Shown in pieces: positions 21,750 to 35,247 of a stretch of 64,000 nucleotides of DNA (its first letter is position 1; each line of letters opens with the position of its first letter). The notes under the pieces are model-generated. The model was not told the origin of the DNA, ran no database searches, and saw only the letters and a list, made by a program, of their open reading frames with translations. The stretch is from Epiperipatus broadwayi (taxonomy: Eukaryota; Onychophora; Udeonychophora; Euonychophora; Peripatidae), in NCBI GenBank assembly GCA_028023455.1, contig JAQFVV010000071.1:5846650-5910649 (forward strand), written 5' to 3'. Both the position numbers and the translations under genes were made by a program.

Positions 21750-22394
21750 CTAAGATTATTATCTTTGTTTTTTTAATTAAACACATATGCACACACTTGA
21801 CTTTATTCCTCTCTTCCTGTGTAATATATTTTATAGATGAACTTAACTTCCACACATACACCCTCACCATATTCTTTTTAAAAGACATTAATATTTTTAA
21901 TGTGAGCTTTTGTCTTACTTAATAAAGACAGCTCCGATTTATACAATTACTGCATTTTGTACAATTTTGGTCAACTTAAGTATTGTTTAAGTAAAAAAAA
22001 AAAAACTACCTTTACTACTGTGATGTACCAAAGCATATCTTTTTTAAATAGTTTAATTTACAAAGGATTACTACTACTTCAATTATATTAAAATTATTAT
22101 CTTTAATTTATCAATAACAGAATTTCAAGTACCTTGGTAAATTATACTGTTAAAGTTTTAAAATAAAACATTTTTTATATAAAAATAATAATAAATGAAA
22201 ATGTTTTAAATGTTAAGACTTCATTTAAGCACTGTGCAATATCACATATAGGGTAATGGGATTTGCTTATGAACTCCAATTCACAGATTAGCGGTGAACT
22301 TATTTAATTGATTTATCAATTAACATGTTTATAGCTGATACATTGGCCTAGCATCTTTAGTATTTTCTGACCATCATCATTGTTTTATATATAT
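21750..22394. other. AT-rich stretch, no gene seen
   Basis: Nothing supported between the family A copy and the PLE. Confidence 0.35.
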
Positions 22395-23890
22395 ATACAA
22401 ATCAATATATATATCAAAATACAGTACAATTTATATAAATTATATTCTTTTAGAAGTACTTTCGACTATACACTTTGTAGTCTTTATCAACTATATAACG
22501 TTGAATAATCAAAACGAGACAACCCTTAACAATACCCATAGTTCAATTCAGATTTCCCACAATTCTGTTATCTTAACATTTGATGACTGGCGATTCATTA
22601 ACATTTGACGATTTCTTGAAATCAACATAGCCTCTTTTATTTTACGTTTATTATGACAACGTTCAATTTGAATAATTTTCATATTTTTATAATCAAATTT
22701 AAATCCATATTGACAAGATTTATTATGATCAAATATAACAGATGATGAAGGTTTATTTACATCTGTTCCATATTGATTCTCTTTTTGAATTCTATTATAT
22801 AAAAGCATATGTTCTTTTATTCTCTTCTCAAATGTACACTTAGATTCACCAATGTATTGTACGCCGCATCCACATATCAATCTATATATAATAGAATTTT
22901 GATTAAACTTTGAATTTTAGAATTATTAAGCAATCTATTTATGTTATTTGTAGAGAAAAAAGCAATATGACACAAACCATTATAAATTTTCCTAATAAAC
23001 TTGACCTGCTCATCTGATATAAATGGCATTGAAATCCATTTCATTTTGATATTTTTATTTTTAATTTTATTATAGTGTTGATTTCTTTTAAATCCTTTAA
23101 TAATATTAGCAATTGCATTTTTATAATAACCAATTTTCAACAAGTCATTAACAAATAAATGTACATTTTTTAATTTTATCACTAGAATATTTGCATAATT
23201 TTTCATTTCGAAATAAGAATGATTTCAATCCAGACAGCTTATGACACATAGGTACATGTGATTCATATGGAATAAAACCTCTAGTTTCAATTGGTTTAAT
23301 TAACATAAGATAATCCAAACTGTAATCATTAAGAGTAACTTGAATATCCAAGAATTTTATGGAATTGTATTTCTCTTTAGTTATAACCCATTTTATATCC
23401 TTAATCTCATTTAATTCATTAAATAAATTGACTATTAATTCTTGTTTTCCACAAATAAAAACATCATCCACATATCTATGATATACTTTAATTTCTTGAT
23501 ATTTCAATTGTTTTAAAATTTTACTTTCATATGTTGATATAACAAAATTACAAATTTGAGCAACAGCAGGAAGACCCATTGGCCAACCAAAATTCATTTT
23601 ATAATATTCATTATTAAAATTAACATAAATATTTTTATCAATAAACTGCAATACTTTTATAATAAAATTTATAATATCAGACTTTACATTTTTTGAAACA
23701 AGAGCATTATAAATAATATTAATTGACTCTATTCTATCTATTGATCCATACATTTCATTTATATCAAAAGTACAAATTGTGTCATGTAAATCTATATTTA
23801 TATTCTTAATTTTATCTACAAAATCAAACGATGATGAAATAGTATATTCTCCAAAACCTAAAATATCTTGAAGTAATAATTCAATATTGA
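22395..23890 (-). pseudogene. Penelope-like retroelement, minus arm (RT + GIY-YIG, frameshifted)
   Basis: Left arm of a divergent pair. On the minus strand the sequence enters the reverse transcriptase near IELLLQDILG and carries motif A (CTFDINEMYGSI), motif B (GWPMGLPAVAQICNF), motif C with the catalytic YVDD (YHRYVDDVF) and motif D/E (IKFLDIQVTL). After one base insertion (near 23165) and a second frame change (near 22915) it ends in a GIY-YIG endonuclease: CGCGVQYIGESK, KRIKEH with the conserved Arg and His, and IKEAMLIS with the likely catalytic Glu. The apparent first ~29 residues of the open frame (above 23890) are antisense of the other arm, not real PLE protein. RT N-terminus is missing. 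The tail (22395-22500) carries a hammerhead-like motif. Confidence 0.85.
22450..22497 (-). ncRNA. Hammerhead-like motif in PLE tail (minus arm)
   Basis: Minus strand: UUGAUAA (22484-22490) in place of CUGAUGA, stem II GACUA/UAGUC, GAAA (22460-22463), mini helix III AG/CU around UA, triplet CUU, helix I starting UAG/CUA. Two core bases (C3 and G8) differ from the consensus. The same variant occurs in all three PLE tails of this window. Confidence 0.55.
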
Positions 23891-23930
23891 TAAAAATATT
23901 TATGTTAATTTTAATAATGAATATTATAAA

Positions 23931-24986
23931 ATGAATTTTGGTTGGCCAATGGGTCTTCCTGCTGTTGCTCAAATTTGTAATTTTGTTATATCAACATATG
24001 AAAGTAAAATTTTAAAACAATTGAAATATCAAGAAATTAAAGTATATCATAGATATGTGGATGATGTTTTTATTTGTGGAAAACAAGAATTAATAGTCAA
24101 TTTATTTAATGAATTAAATGAGATTAAGGATATAAAATGGGTTATAACTAAAGAGAAATACAATTCCATAAAATTCTTGGATATTCAAGTTACTCTTAAT
24201 GATTACAGTTTGGATTATCTTATGTTAATTAAACCAATTGAAACTAGAGGTTTTATTCCATATGAATCACATGTACCTATGTGTCATAAGCTGTCTGGAT
24301 TGAAATCATTCTTATTTCGAAATGAAAAATTATGCAAATATTCTAGTGATAAAATTAAAAATGTACATTTATTTGTTAATGACTTGTTGAAAATTGGTTA
24401 TTATAAAAATGCAATTGCTAATATTATTAAAGGATTTAAAAGAAATCAACACTATAATAAAATTAAAAATAAAAATATCAAAATGAAATGGATTTCAATG
24501 CCATTTATATCAGATGAGCAGGTCAAGTTTATTAGGAAAATTTATAATGGTTTGTGTCATATTGCTTTTTTCTCTACAAATAACATAAATAGATTGCTTA
24601 ATAATTCTAAAATTCAAAATTCAAAGTTTAATCAAAATTCTATTATATATAGATTGATATGTGGATGCGGCGTACAATACATTGGTGAATCTAAGTGTAC
24701 ATTTGAGAAGAGAATAAAAGAACATATGCTTTTATATAATAGAATTCAAAAAGAGAATCAATATGGAACAGATGTAAATAAACCTTCATCATCTGTTATA
24801 TTTGATCATAATAAATCTTGTCAATATGGATTTAAATTTGATTATAAAAATATGAAAATTATTCAAATTGAACGTTGTCATAATAAACGTAAAATAAAAG
24901 AGGCTATGTTGATTTCAAGAAATCGTCAAATGTTAATGAATCACCAGTCATCAAATGTTAAGATAACAGAATTGTGGGAAATCTGA
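23931..24986 (+). CDS. Penelope-like RT (C-terminal half) with GIY-YIG endonuclease
   Basis: A 351-codon open frame, the longest coherent retroelement protein in the window. It begins at motif B (GWPMGLPAVAQICNF, about residues 4-18), then motif C YVDD (about residues 43-46, catalytic Asp pair), IKFLDIQVTL, a thumb/linker region with MKWISMPFISDEQVKFIRKI, and a C-terminal GIY-YIG domain (about residues 240-350: CGCGVQYIGES, KRIKEH, IKEAMLIS, MNHQS). Motif A and upstream RT are absent, so the protein cannot be a working reverse transcriptase, though the endonuclease domain looks whole. The frame is open because of a 7-bp tandem duplication (AAAATTC, near 24610-24625) absent from the other two copies. 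The ATG is simply the first in frame after the truncation point. Confidence 0.8.
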   Translation: MNFGWPMGLPAVAQICNFVISTYESKILKQLKYQEIKVYHRYVDDVFICGKQELIVNLFNELNEIKDIKWVITKEKYNSIKFLDIQVTLNDYSLDYLMLIKPIETRGFIPYESHVPMCHKLSGLKSFLFRNEKLCKYSSDKIKNVHLFVNDLLKIGYYKNAIANIIKGFKRNQHYNKIKNKNIKMKWISMPFISDEQVKFIRKIYNGLCHIAFFSTNNINRLLNNSKIQNSKFNQNSIIYRLICGCGVQYIGESKCTFEKRIKEHMLLYNRIQKENQYGTDVNKPSSSVIFDHNKSCQYGFKFDYKNMKIIQIERCHNKRKIKEAMLISRNRQMLMNHQSSNVKITELWEI

Positions 24987-25040
24987 ATTGAACTATGGGT
25001 ATTGTTAAGGGTTGTCTCGTTTTGATTATTCAACGTTATA

Positions 25041-25088
25041 TAGTTGATAAAGACTACAAAGTGTATAGTCGAAAGTACTTCTAAAAGA
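25041..25088 (+). ncRNA. Hammerhead-like motif in PLE tail (plus arm)
   Basis: Same variant motif as on the minus arm: UUGAUAA at 25044-25050, stem II GACUA/UAGUC, GAAA at 25071-25074, triplet CUU with cleavage expected after 25080, helix I beginning UAG/CUA. Its place, just downstream of the endonuclease stop, is where Penelope-like elements are known to carry hammerheads in their terminal repeats. Confidence 0.6.
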
Positions 25089-25131
25089 ATATAATTTATA
25101 TAAATTGTACTGTATTTTGATATATATATTG

Positions 25132-25138
<7 letters not shown>

Positions 25139-25185
<47 letters not shown>
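25139..25185. repeat. (AT)n microsatellite
   Basis: Near-pure TA dinucleotide tract at the 3' end of the PLE plus arm, probably the insertion target or tail expansion. Confidence 0.9.
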
Positions 25186-25191
<6 letters not shown>

Positions 25192-25199
25192 ACGTTTTG

Positions 25200-26084
25200 T
25201 ATTAATAATTAATTTTACAGAGAGCCTGTTATTTGAGGCAAAAACATCTTAGGCTTGGGAAGTGAAGTAAAATCATAAGCAGATAATAAAAGAATAATTA
25301 ACCAAATGAGAGATGGTAATGATAGAGATGCCATAGAATAATAATGGAAGCCGAACTGAGATGTAAGCCAGGAGTAAAATATAAACTCATGGGCAGGATT
25401 TCTGTCAGGGACCCTAAAAGACCCTACATAATCACAAGTCTGGGTGTATATGAACTTCTGCCACTGTTACTACCTGACCGCATGTTAGACTCAGATTTCC
25501 ATAGGAGCACTTTGAACTATGCTCTTCCATATGGAGCAGAATGATACTTTAAACATAAGTATCCGGTGATTTTCCTGGCTTAAAATAAGAGATAAACATT
25601 GGAATCACTCAATAATAACACCTACCATTTATAATAAAACAGGATTTATATTTAATTGCTAATAAATGATGACTCATTCCCAAGGCCCACATTTATGAGT
25701 TATTGACTTGTTTTTGTTTTTCACAAATGTATCTTTAAATGTTTTTGCAATGATATATATTGCAGAAGCTTTGACTATGTGGTTAAACTGAACTGAAATC
25801 AGACCCATGTAGCCATCTGGATTGTTAGGCTGGGTTTAAATACTTTACAGGCCTGAAAAATTCATGTTTGCAAACTGATAGAAACTTGTTGCATAAACGC
25901 TTGGAGTCAGTGTTTAGATCTAGATTTTAGCTCTATTCTTCACTGATGATAGCAAATTAGCTTGAAAAAAGCTGTTCTGAGGGTGGGCAAATAAAAAAGC
26001 TAGTGAATTCTGACTCTTTTGACGTTTATGTAAACAAATATTCACTTGTTCGTTGGTTATGGTAAAACACCATCTATTGATCAT
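25200..26084. other. Stretch without recognisable gene
   Basis: A 66-codon plus frame at 25344-25544 (begins MEAELRCKPGVKYKLMGR) lies in a patch of higher GC. It has no motif I know and no clear splice signals, so I leave it uncalled. Confidence 0.35.
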
Positions 26085-26720
26085 ATATATATAATACATA
26101 TTTTGCGGGTTCATCCATGTTAAAAACTTTTAATATTAATATACTGACATTTCGACTTGGTCACACAAGCCATCCACAGATTTATAAAAGGTAGAAAAAT
26201 GGTTGTAGAGGCTCTACAATCACTGATTTGAATAAAATATTAAAATTCCACCAATAGCAAAAAATGTTAAATTTAAGAATGTTTTTTTTTTTTTAAATCT
26301 AATGCAGTTAAACAACACTCATCATCAGCAGCACTCTCACTCCATACTATAGATTCAGGTCATAATATTGTTTTTCTAGTACCAGGATTATATCCAGATG
26401 TGATTATCTCTACCAACGCAAAATTAGAGAAGCCATTGAGATACTTAAAAGGCCAGATTGTATCAATAAGCGAGATCATACATGCAAACTTCCTCCTATT
26501 TGGAAATATTTTTTTTAAAAAACATTCCTAAATTTAACATTTTTTGCTATTGGTGGAATTTTAACATTTTATTCAAATCAGTGATTGTAGCGCCTCTACA
26601 ACCGTCTTTCTACCTTTTATAACTCTGTGGATGGCTTGTGTGACCAAGTTGAAATGTCAGTATATTAATATTAAAAGTTTTTAACATGGATGAATCCGCA
26701 AAATATGTATTTTATATATT
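26085..26720. mobile_element. Family D foldback with hammerhead-like arms around PLE remnant
   Basis: Arms at about 26085-26300 and 26505-26720 are reverse complements. Each contains a hammerhead-like motif pointing outward: minus strand near 26138-26180 and plus strand near 26622-26668. It reads CUGUGGA (mutated CUGAUGA), U, stem II GGCUUG/CAAGUC with loop UGUGAC, GAAA (left arm; UGAAA with a lost pair on the right) and AUGUC. The loop between the arms encodes the end of a PLE endonuclease, so this is one Penelope-like insertion of a third lineage. Core positions 6 and 7 differ from the consensus, so activity is unlikely. Confidence 0.65.
26318..26500 (+). pseudogene. PLE GIY-YIG endonuclease C-terminal remnant
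   Basis: Two frames in the loop of the family D foldback look like the end of a Penelope endonuclease: SALSLHTIDSGHNIVF, then in another frame RKIREAIEILKRPDCINKRD with the likely catalytic Glu, followed by CKLPPIW. It matches the KIKESLLLK and KIKEAMLIS segments of the other PLEs by position and pattern. Frameshifted and truncated, not functional. Confidence 0.6.
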
Positions 26721-26739
26721 TAACCTGTGCAAATCTTCA

Positions 26740-29950
<3,211 letters not shown>

Positions 29951-29975
29951 AAAAGGTACTTGAGTACTAACTAAG

Positions 29976-30149
29976 CTATGACGTACTACACCGAAAGCAT
30001 ACTATTCTAATCTTACGACCTTTAATATATATACTCATAGGATGGCCATTCACACAAAATTTCCCACTCGGAATAATCCCATATGTTTGCAAAAATTCGA
30101 CCGCTTCATCTTCAGAAGATGGTAAGTCCCACAATTTTATATCCGACAT
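29976..30149 (-). pseudogene. Merlin-like (IS1016-type) transposase N-terminal fragment
   Basis: A 57-codon minus frame starting at an ATG at 30149. It has WDLPSSEDEAVEFLQTYG and GIIPSGKFC, then the pattern C-VNGHPM and C-FRC, spaced like the zinc ribbon at the start of Merlin/IS1016-type DNA transposases (Cys-x-x-Gly/His ... Cys-x-x-Cys). The frame stops 7 residues after the first Cys of the second knuckle; the catalytic DDE domain is absent, perhaps lost or in the nearby gap. Upstream (30150-30360) is an array of TTAGTAATAAAAAT-like units. Recognition rests on pattern only. Confidence 0.4.
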
Positions 30150-30345
30150 TTTCTTGTAAGTTGTTGATTAGTAATAAATTAGTAATAAAAATAACACGGC
30201 AATCAAAATGTAAATTAGTAATAAAAATCAAAATTGAAATTAGTAATAAAAATAATAAATAGCAATAATTAACAATCACAGAAATTAGTAATCCAAATCT
30301 CAGCAATGAAAATGTAAAATAAGCAATAATTTCTCAATTAGCAAA
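30150..30345. repeat. Imperfect array of TTAGTAATAAAAAT units
   Basis: Several units of AATTAGTAATAAAAAT spaced by 15-35 bases, mixed with AATGTAAAAT and AGCAATAA. Simple degenerate tandem repeat next to the transposase fragment. Confidence 0.5.
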
Positions 30346-30618
30346 ATGTAAAATGAAAATCTCACAAAATATGTGTGATAACAGACAATAGAAAAAAACA
30401 CGCCTTGCTTGCAATACGACAGCAGGTAAAAGACAGGTATTTACCACACTTCACCGCATATTACATAATCTCAATGCAGACTACGAAAAAACCTTGATCA
30501 CTTCTATCGACAGGCATGCCAATGTTTCAGTTGCCATGACATTGTTTTGGTTGATTGTTGATCTTATCTAATCAAGGCCTGTGAGCACAAGCCATAGCTT
30601 AGTTAGTACTCAAGTACT

Positions 30619-31118
30619 NNNNNNNNNNNNNNNNNNNNNNNNNNNNNNNNNNNNNNNNNNNNNNNNNNNNNNNNNNNNNNNNNNNNNNNNNNNNNNNNNN
30701 NNNNNNNNNNNNNNNNNNNNNNNNNNNNNNNNNNNNNNNNNNNNNNNNNNNNNNNNNNNNNNNNNNNNNNNNNNNNNNNNNNNNNNNNNNNNNNNNNNNN
30801 NNNNNNNNNNNNNNNNNNNNNNNNNNNNNNNNNNNNNNNNNNNNNNNNNNNNNNNNNNNNNNNNNNNNNNNNNNNNNNNNNNNNNNNNNNNNNNNNNNNN
30901 NNNNNNNNNNNNNNNNNNNNNNNNNNNNNNNNNNNNNNNNNNNNNNNNNNNNNNNNNNNNNNNNNNNNNNNNNNNNNNNNNNNNNNNNNNNNNNNNNNNN
31001 NNNNNNNNNNNNNNNNNNNNNNNNNNNNNNNNNNNNNNNNNNNNNNNNNNNNNNNNNNNNNNNNNNNNNNNNNNNNNNNNNNNNNNNNNNNNNNNNNNNN
31101 NNNNNNNNNNNNNNNNNN
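30619..31118. other. Assembly gap (500 N)
   Basis: Exactly 500 undetermined bases, so the length is probably a placeholder. Open frames running through it are meaningless. Confidence 0.99.
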
Positions 31119-31119
31119 A

Positions 31120-31373
31120 ATGTCAAATCGGATTCAAACTCAGCTTAACCAAAACCGAATTCAAACCCAACCCAACAGCTCAGATAGTAGTCATCGACGG
31201 CACAGTGCTATGCGCCAAGAACTAGCTCAACGGTTGGTGAGGACTAGAGACCCTTGCACTGACACGAATATTTAATAATTAATTACTTTGAATACCTTTT
31301 AAATCAAATCATATTTATGTTCGGGTTGCCAACACAGACAGCGGGTATTAACATTTAAATAATTATAAAAGAA
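31120..31373. repeat. ~250-bp direct repeat, copy 1 (next to gap)
   Basis: Matches 36737-36986 from ATGTCAAATCGGATTC to AATAATTATAAA. Differences are mostly single-base length changes in short runs (for example ACCTTTTAAA against ACTTTTAAA, CGGGTTGCC against CGGCTAC). It begins directly after the N run. It is either part of a mobile element or a duplicate produced in assembly. Confidence 0.75.
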
Positions 31374-31379
31374 TGATGA

Positions 31380-33950
31380 ACTAAGAAACCAAGTATGTTA
31401 TAAAATATTTAATAATAATAATAATTTGTTTAGTTCAAGAAAATATAGATTGCATTAGTTATCTCTAGTCTTTAAAAGAATTTATAAATATAATAAGACT
31501 GGCGATCCTTATCATATGCCAACAAGTATTACACAACATTGAATTCTATGCCTATGCCCCCAACGAGAAATATAAGGGCAGATAAAGTGTTCTACTTTTA
31601 TTACGGTGGAATGTGAGATTCATTTACACATTCGGAAATCTATTCCTGAAGAGCAAAACGTATTTTAAGGCATAACTTTAGTCTTGATTTGAAAACTGAT
31701 TTAAACGAAATATATTTGAGGATTGGTTCGACTTTAATTTAAATCACTCCATCACGAATTACGAGCACGGAGCGGGTTTTTACCGAAACAAAGATGCAAT
31801 GGTACTGACGAATTACAAGGCAGTGAGTAAAATTGAAAGATGATCGCTAATCGATGATCGAAGTCATATGGCGGCTTGCATTTGGCAAGTCTTACGCCCT
31901 TTGACTAATGAAACGGAAAGGAAGTATTTTCTTCCTCGAGAAATTTAAATACGAAAATATGATCACCGACCAGCCTAACGGAGCGGAAGATGGCCCTACG
32001 TCAGCAACATTTGATGATGATGACTTGATAGTCATCGTTGAGAAATAAAACCCATGTAGATCGATGAGCTATCACGTCATGAACTTGATCAATTAATCAA
32101 AGTCAAACGAGCTTTATCGAACTATTTTGAAAACATTTATAAACTCTATTAATTATGCCCTAATATCGTGCCCTTCCTGAATCTTAATTTAAAATAACCA
32201 AGGTGGAATTAAAATACATTTAACCCTTTATCGACCCTTTTTGGCAATAAAAACATTTAAGGTTATATTCGAATAAATATATATTAGTAAAACAAGAAAT
32301 CAATATTTAACATTTTGTGAGTATCTAAACACTTGTAACTTAGTAGCTGGGAACATAGTGGAAAATGGAGCTAATAGTTTATTATTAACCAATTATAAAA
32401 ATAATAAACATGTAATATTTTCTTTCGACTCGATGATTAATAGAACTTTCAAATTTAGTTCTAATGGGCGAAAATTACTATTTGAAATTAATATTATATT
32501 ATTTGCGTGAGGCAAATGGAATCAAAAGGGCTCATCGAGTCGAAAGATTATTGGCATATAATTTTTAAATACGACATTAATAAAGCAAACTAACATATAT
32601 ATATTAAACGAACCGCCAGGTAAGAAAAGAAAAAGTTTAAAGACTAGAGATTGAAAGAATTACAATATAAATTTATAGTAGCATTTTATAAAGATTTTTA
32701 CATTAAATAATAAAGAGCTCTTAAAAAGAAGGAGTATAAAATAAAGTTCGAACTGGCCAGAAAGTTTAACGTTCATATTACCATTCCGTGCTTGTCCTTA
32801 AGTTACTCCTCCAAATTGTTGAAACGTAGGCATCATTGGTTAACTACTGGAGTAGTATTTTAGTAGCTTTCATTATTTTAGCAGAATGATCGATCCGGAA
32901 AACGGTTCAGCAGCTCCATTGAAGATTTCTCAGGACTTTAGGAACCGTAGCCAGATTCCTGATGTTCTAGCCCTCTATCATGATGAAATACAAATTAATA
33001 TGCACAGAGTTCACTGCACTAATCTACAATCAAAAACTCACTAGCCCCTTCTTTACTTTTCAGGGCTATATATCTACTGTTTCCTGATGCCTCCGGCTAG
33101 CGCTCATTTTGTTATCAATCTCGTTTTTTCTTATAATTAGTTGTTTTCCAAAACATTCCTTCGATAAGCTTTCAAACTAATTTGTGAATTCCTTTCCCAA
33201 TTAGAAAATGAATTCTTAAAGTCTGAAATGATTTTAATTAAAAATTGAATTCTTATCTTTTTTTAATTAATAAAACTTTACTGTTGTTTTATTGAGAATT
33301 TGAAAGCCCATGGAAGGAATGTAGCTTTTAATCGCAAACTTTAACAAATTATTTAAAAGTACAAAAAAAAACAAGTATTCCCGACGCAATGAAACTTTCG
33401 AAAATTATATCTATTTAAATATTTACAAATATATACGCACAATCCACGCAATTGTAATATATATAAATTCATGAATATTTTATCATGAATTTATTAAGAG
33501 AATTGCTCAATTTTAAACTGAAACTAATTGATTTTAATACACATTTGAAATAAATTATTCATTATGGAAATTAGCGTGGATTGAACGTATAAAGCCCCAT
33601 TGCATCGGAAATTTAAGGTTAGTATTAGGGTAACTAACATGAAGCTAGGATCGAACTCAGATCCGACTGCTTCATTTCTTTTCACTTCAAAAAAAAAAAA
33701 ACAATGAAAAAAAAAAGACTTTACTTATGCAGGATATAGTTGCATAAGTGTATAGACTCTGGGAGAACAGCATGAGTGTGAATAATATAACCTGCCCAAG
33801 CTACAAATTGTACATGTCTCACTGTGATCCATTTTTTGAATATTCAACTTCTAAATGGGTTTATAATAAATCAGTCCGTTTATCAAGTTTCATTTTCCTA
33901 GGGTCATGTCAGTTGGTCTTCTGTATATATATCTGTCATTACAGTTTGTC
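31380..33950. other. Stretch of mixed GC without recognisable gene
   Basis: GC is higher than elsewhere (31500-33050). Two tiny frames have coding-like texture: 31959-32048 (acidic, ending DDDDLIVIVEK) and 32886-33044 (begins MIDPENGSAAPLK, preceded by a TTTCATTATTTTAG acceptor-like run). Neither can be assigned. A 16-bp inverted repeat lies at 32421-32436 and 32532-32547. Confidence 0.3.
32421..32547. repeat. Short foldback, perfect 16-bp ends
   Basis: TCTTTCGACTCGATGA at 32421-32436 and its exact reverse complement at 32532-32547 enclose 95 bases. GC-rich ends in AT-rich context suggest a small MITE; no TSD is clear. Confidence 0.5.
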
Positions 33951-34027
33951 CTATTGTTTCCCTGGATCTGGTGGCACATATGGTTTTAACTGTCTGGCAT
34001 TGTAAACCCCCTGGAGTCCCTTTCCCT

Positions 34028-34837
34028 TTAGCAAAACGCATTGTCATGGCAATCCTTTATTATTTCATATGGCCCACTGTATAATGGGAAGAATTTCTTG
34101 AATTCTTTCTTAGGGGCATTACTAGTTCTTGGTGATCTTAACCAAACTTGATCCCCAACTTTAAAATAGTAATGTTGCATCCTACCTCTTTTTATTCGCC
34201 TCTGGGCCATCTGCGCTAGCCGCTTTCTGGCCATATCTTGGTCAGTTATTGGGTTAATACACGTTTCATCTTTTGGTAATAGTGAAGAAAAAATGGCCTG
34301 ACATGGCTGCCCATAGTGAAGACGTGTAGGTGCGAAACCCGTTGACTCATTCATTGTATTATTAATGCAGTCCATAACATATGGAAGTTTATCCACCCAT
34401 CTCCGATGATCTGTAGGTACGCACACACGAAAGAGTTGACTAATTTCTCTCATAACTCTTTCACACGGGTTGGACTGCGGGTTTCTAATTGATGTCATAC
34501 GATGATTTACCTTTTGTTTTTTTGTCCAATTCTTCCACTCTTTTGAGGTGAACGCTGAGCCATGATCTGATAATATGGTCTCAGGCTTACCTACCTCAGA
34601 AAATTGCTTATCCTGTAGGGCCCGAATGGCGTTTCGTGAATTTGTGGTTCGCACTGGGTAAATTTGAACATACTTTGAAAAAATATCATATGTGACAAGC
34701 AAGTATTGAAAGGTCCTAAATTTGGGAAGGGGCCCATAATGATCTATAGCGAGGATTTCATTTGGTCTTGTGGCCATCACTGGTTTCATACCTCCTGCAT
34801 ATGATTTATTTGGAAATTTAGTGGCAACAGATGTCAC
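34028..34837 (-). pseudogene. gypsy integrase catalytic core fragment
   Basis: A 269-codon open frame with the D,D-35-E type core: Asp in EILAIDHYGPLPKF, Asp in ILSDHGSAFTSKEW, and Glu in IRNPQSNPCERVMREIS. It continues through PTRLHYGQ to the SH3-like region VGDQVWLRSP and YSGPYEIIKD, then a stop. The last part, VYNARQLKPYVPPDPG, lies in another frame at about 33951-34010. In an intact element this enzyme inserts the cDNA. Confidence 0.85.
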
Positions 34838-35099
34838 ATTGTCTAATAGTAGTGAGAATCTGATTGTACATTCCTGGCCAGTAAAACTGACGACGCACTG
34901 CCTTCTTCTGTCTTTCTTGGTCCGTAGTGCCCAATGATTTGATGAATGTGCCTAGTAAGGATGGTCTCAGCCTATCTGGGACCATAGTTTTCCATGGTGC
35001 AGTATAGTCCCCAGTTTTGGTCTGTAAAATACCCTCCTTGACCCGAAAGTGAGTGTATTTGCTTTGTAGGTTCTTGTCCTTACTCTGGGTCTTGGACAA
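34818..35099 (-). pseudogene. gypsy integrase zinc-binding region fragment
   Basis: Contains the usual run RRQFYWPGMYNQI and the CDIC pair of the HHCC zinc finger. The expected first His pair is damaged (SLGTTDQERQ where H normally follows SLG). Overlaps the next frame (34028-34837) by 20 bases in a different frame. Confidence 0.8.
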
Positions 35100-35247
35100 C
35101 TCCAGAATAATGTGGTGATATTGTATGCCCTGCCAGTATGCAAGATTCCTTAGCTCGGCCCTCAGTGGGACTCAATGTTTTGGTGACCATAATTTTAAGG
35201 ATTGATCGTTTATTTTTGGGTTCTGTATGTTCATTTGTACTGGATGG

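Larger units (their letters stand above)
23891..25138 (+). mobile_element. Penelope-like retroelement, plus arm (5'-truncated)
   Basis: Right arm of the divergent pair. It is a reverse-complement match to 22395-23640 and is truncated inside the RT domain, starting at KNIYVNFNNEYYKMNFGWP just before motif B. Downstream of the coding frame it continues with the same tail as the other copies, including the hammerhead-like motif, and stops in an (AT)n tract. The divergent arrangement with a partial inverted copy is usual for Penelope-like insertions. TSDs cannot be read in the AT repeat. Confidence 0.85.
29956..30617. repeat. 25-bp inverted repeat ending at the assembly gap
   Basis: GTACTTGAGTACTAACTAAG begins the left arm (29956-29980); its exact reverse complement runs 30593-30617, one base short of the N run. 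The right arm may be the terminus of the same element as the Merlin-like fragment, or the start of an inverted copy that the assembler could not resolve. Confidence 0.65.

Noticed and set aside
23641-23972. N-terminal residues of the 274-codon minus frame as PLE protein
   Set aside because: The part above about 23890 is the antisense of the plus-strand PLE arm across the palindrome junction, so it is not part of the element's protein.
30581-31225. Long frames across 30.6-31.2 kb
   Set aside because: They run through 500 N and have no real translation.
32220-32245. TTAACCCTTTATCGACCC as a second piggyBac-like end
   Set aside because: No matching inverted end with TTAA found within several kb.
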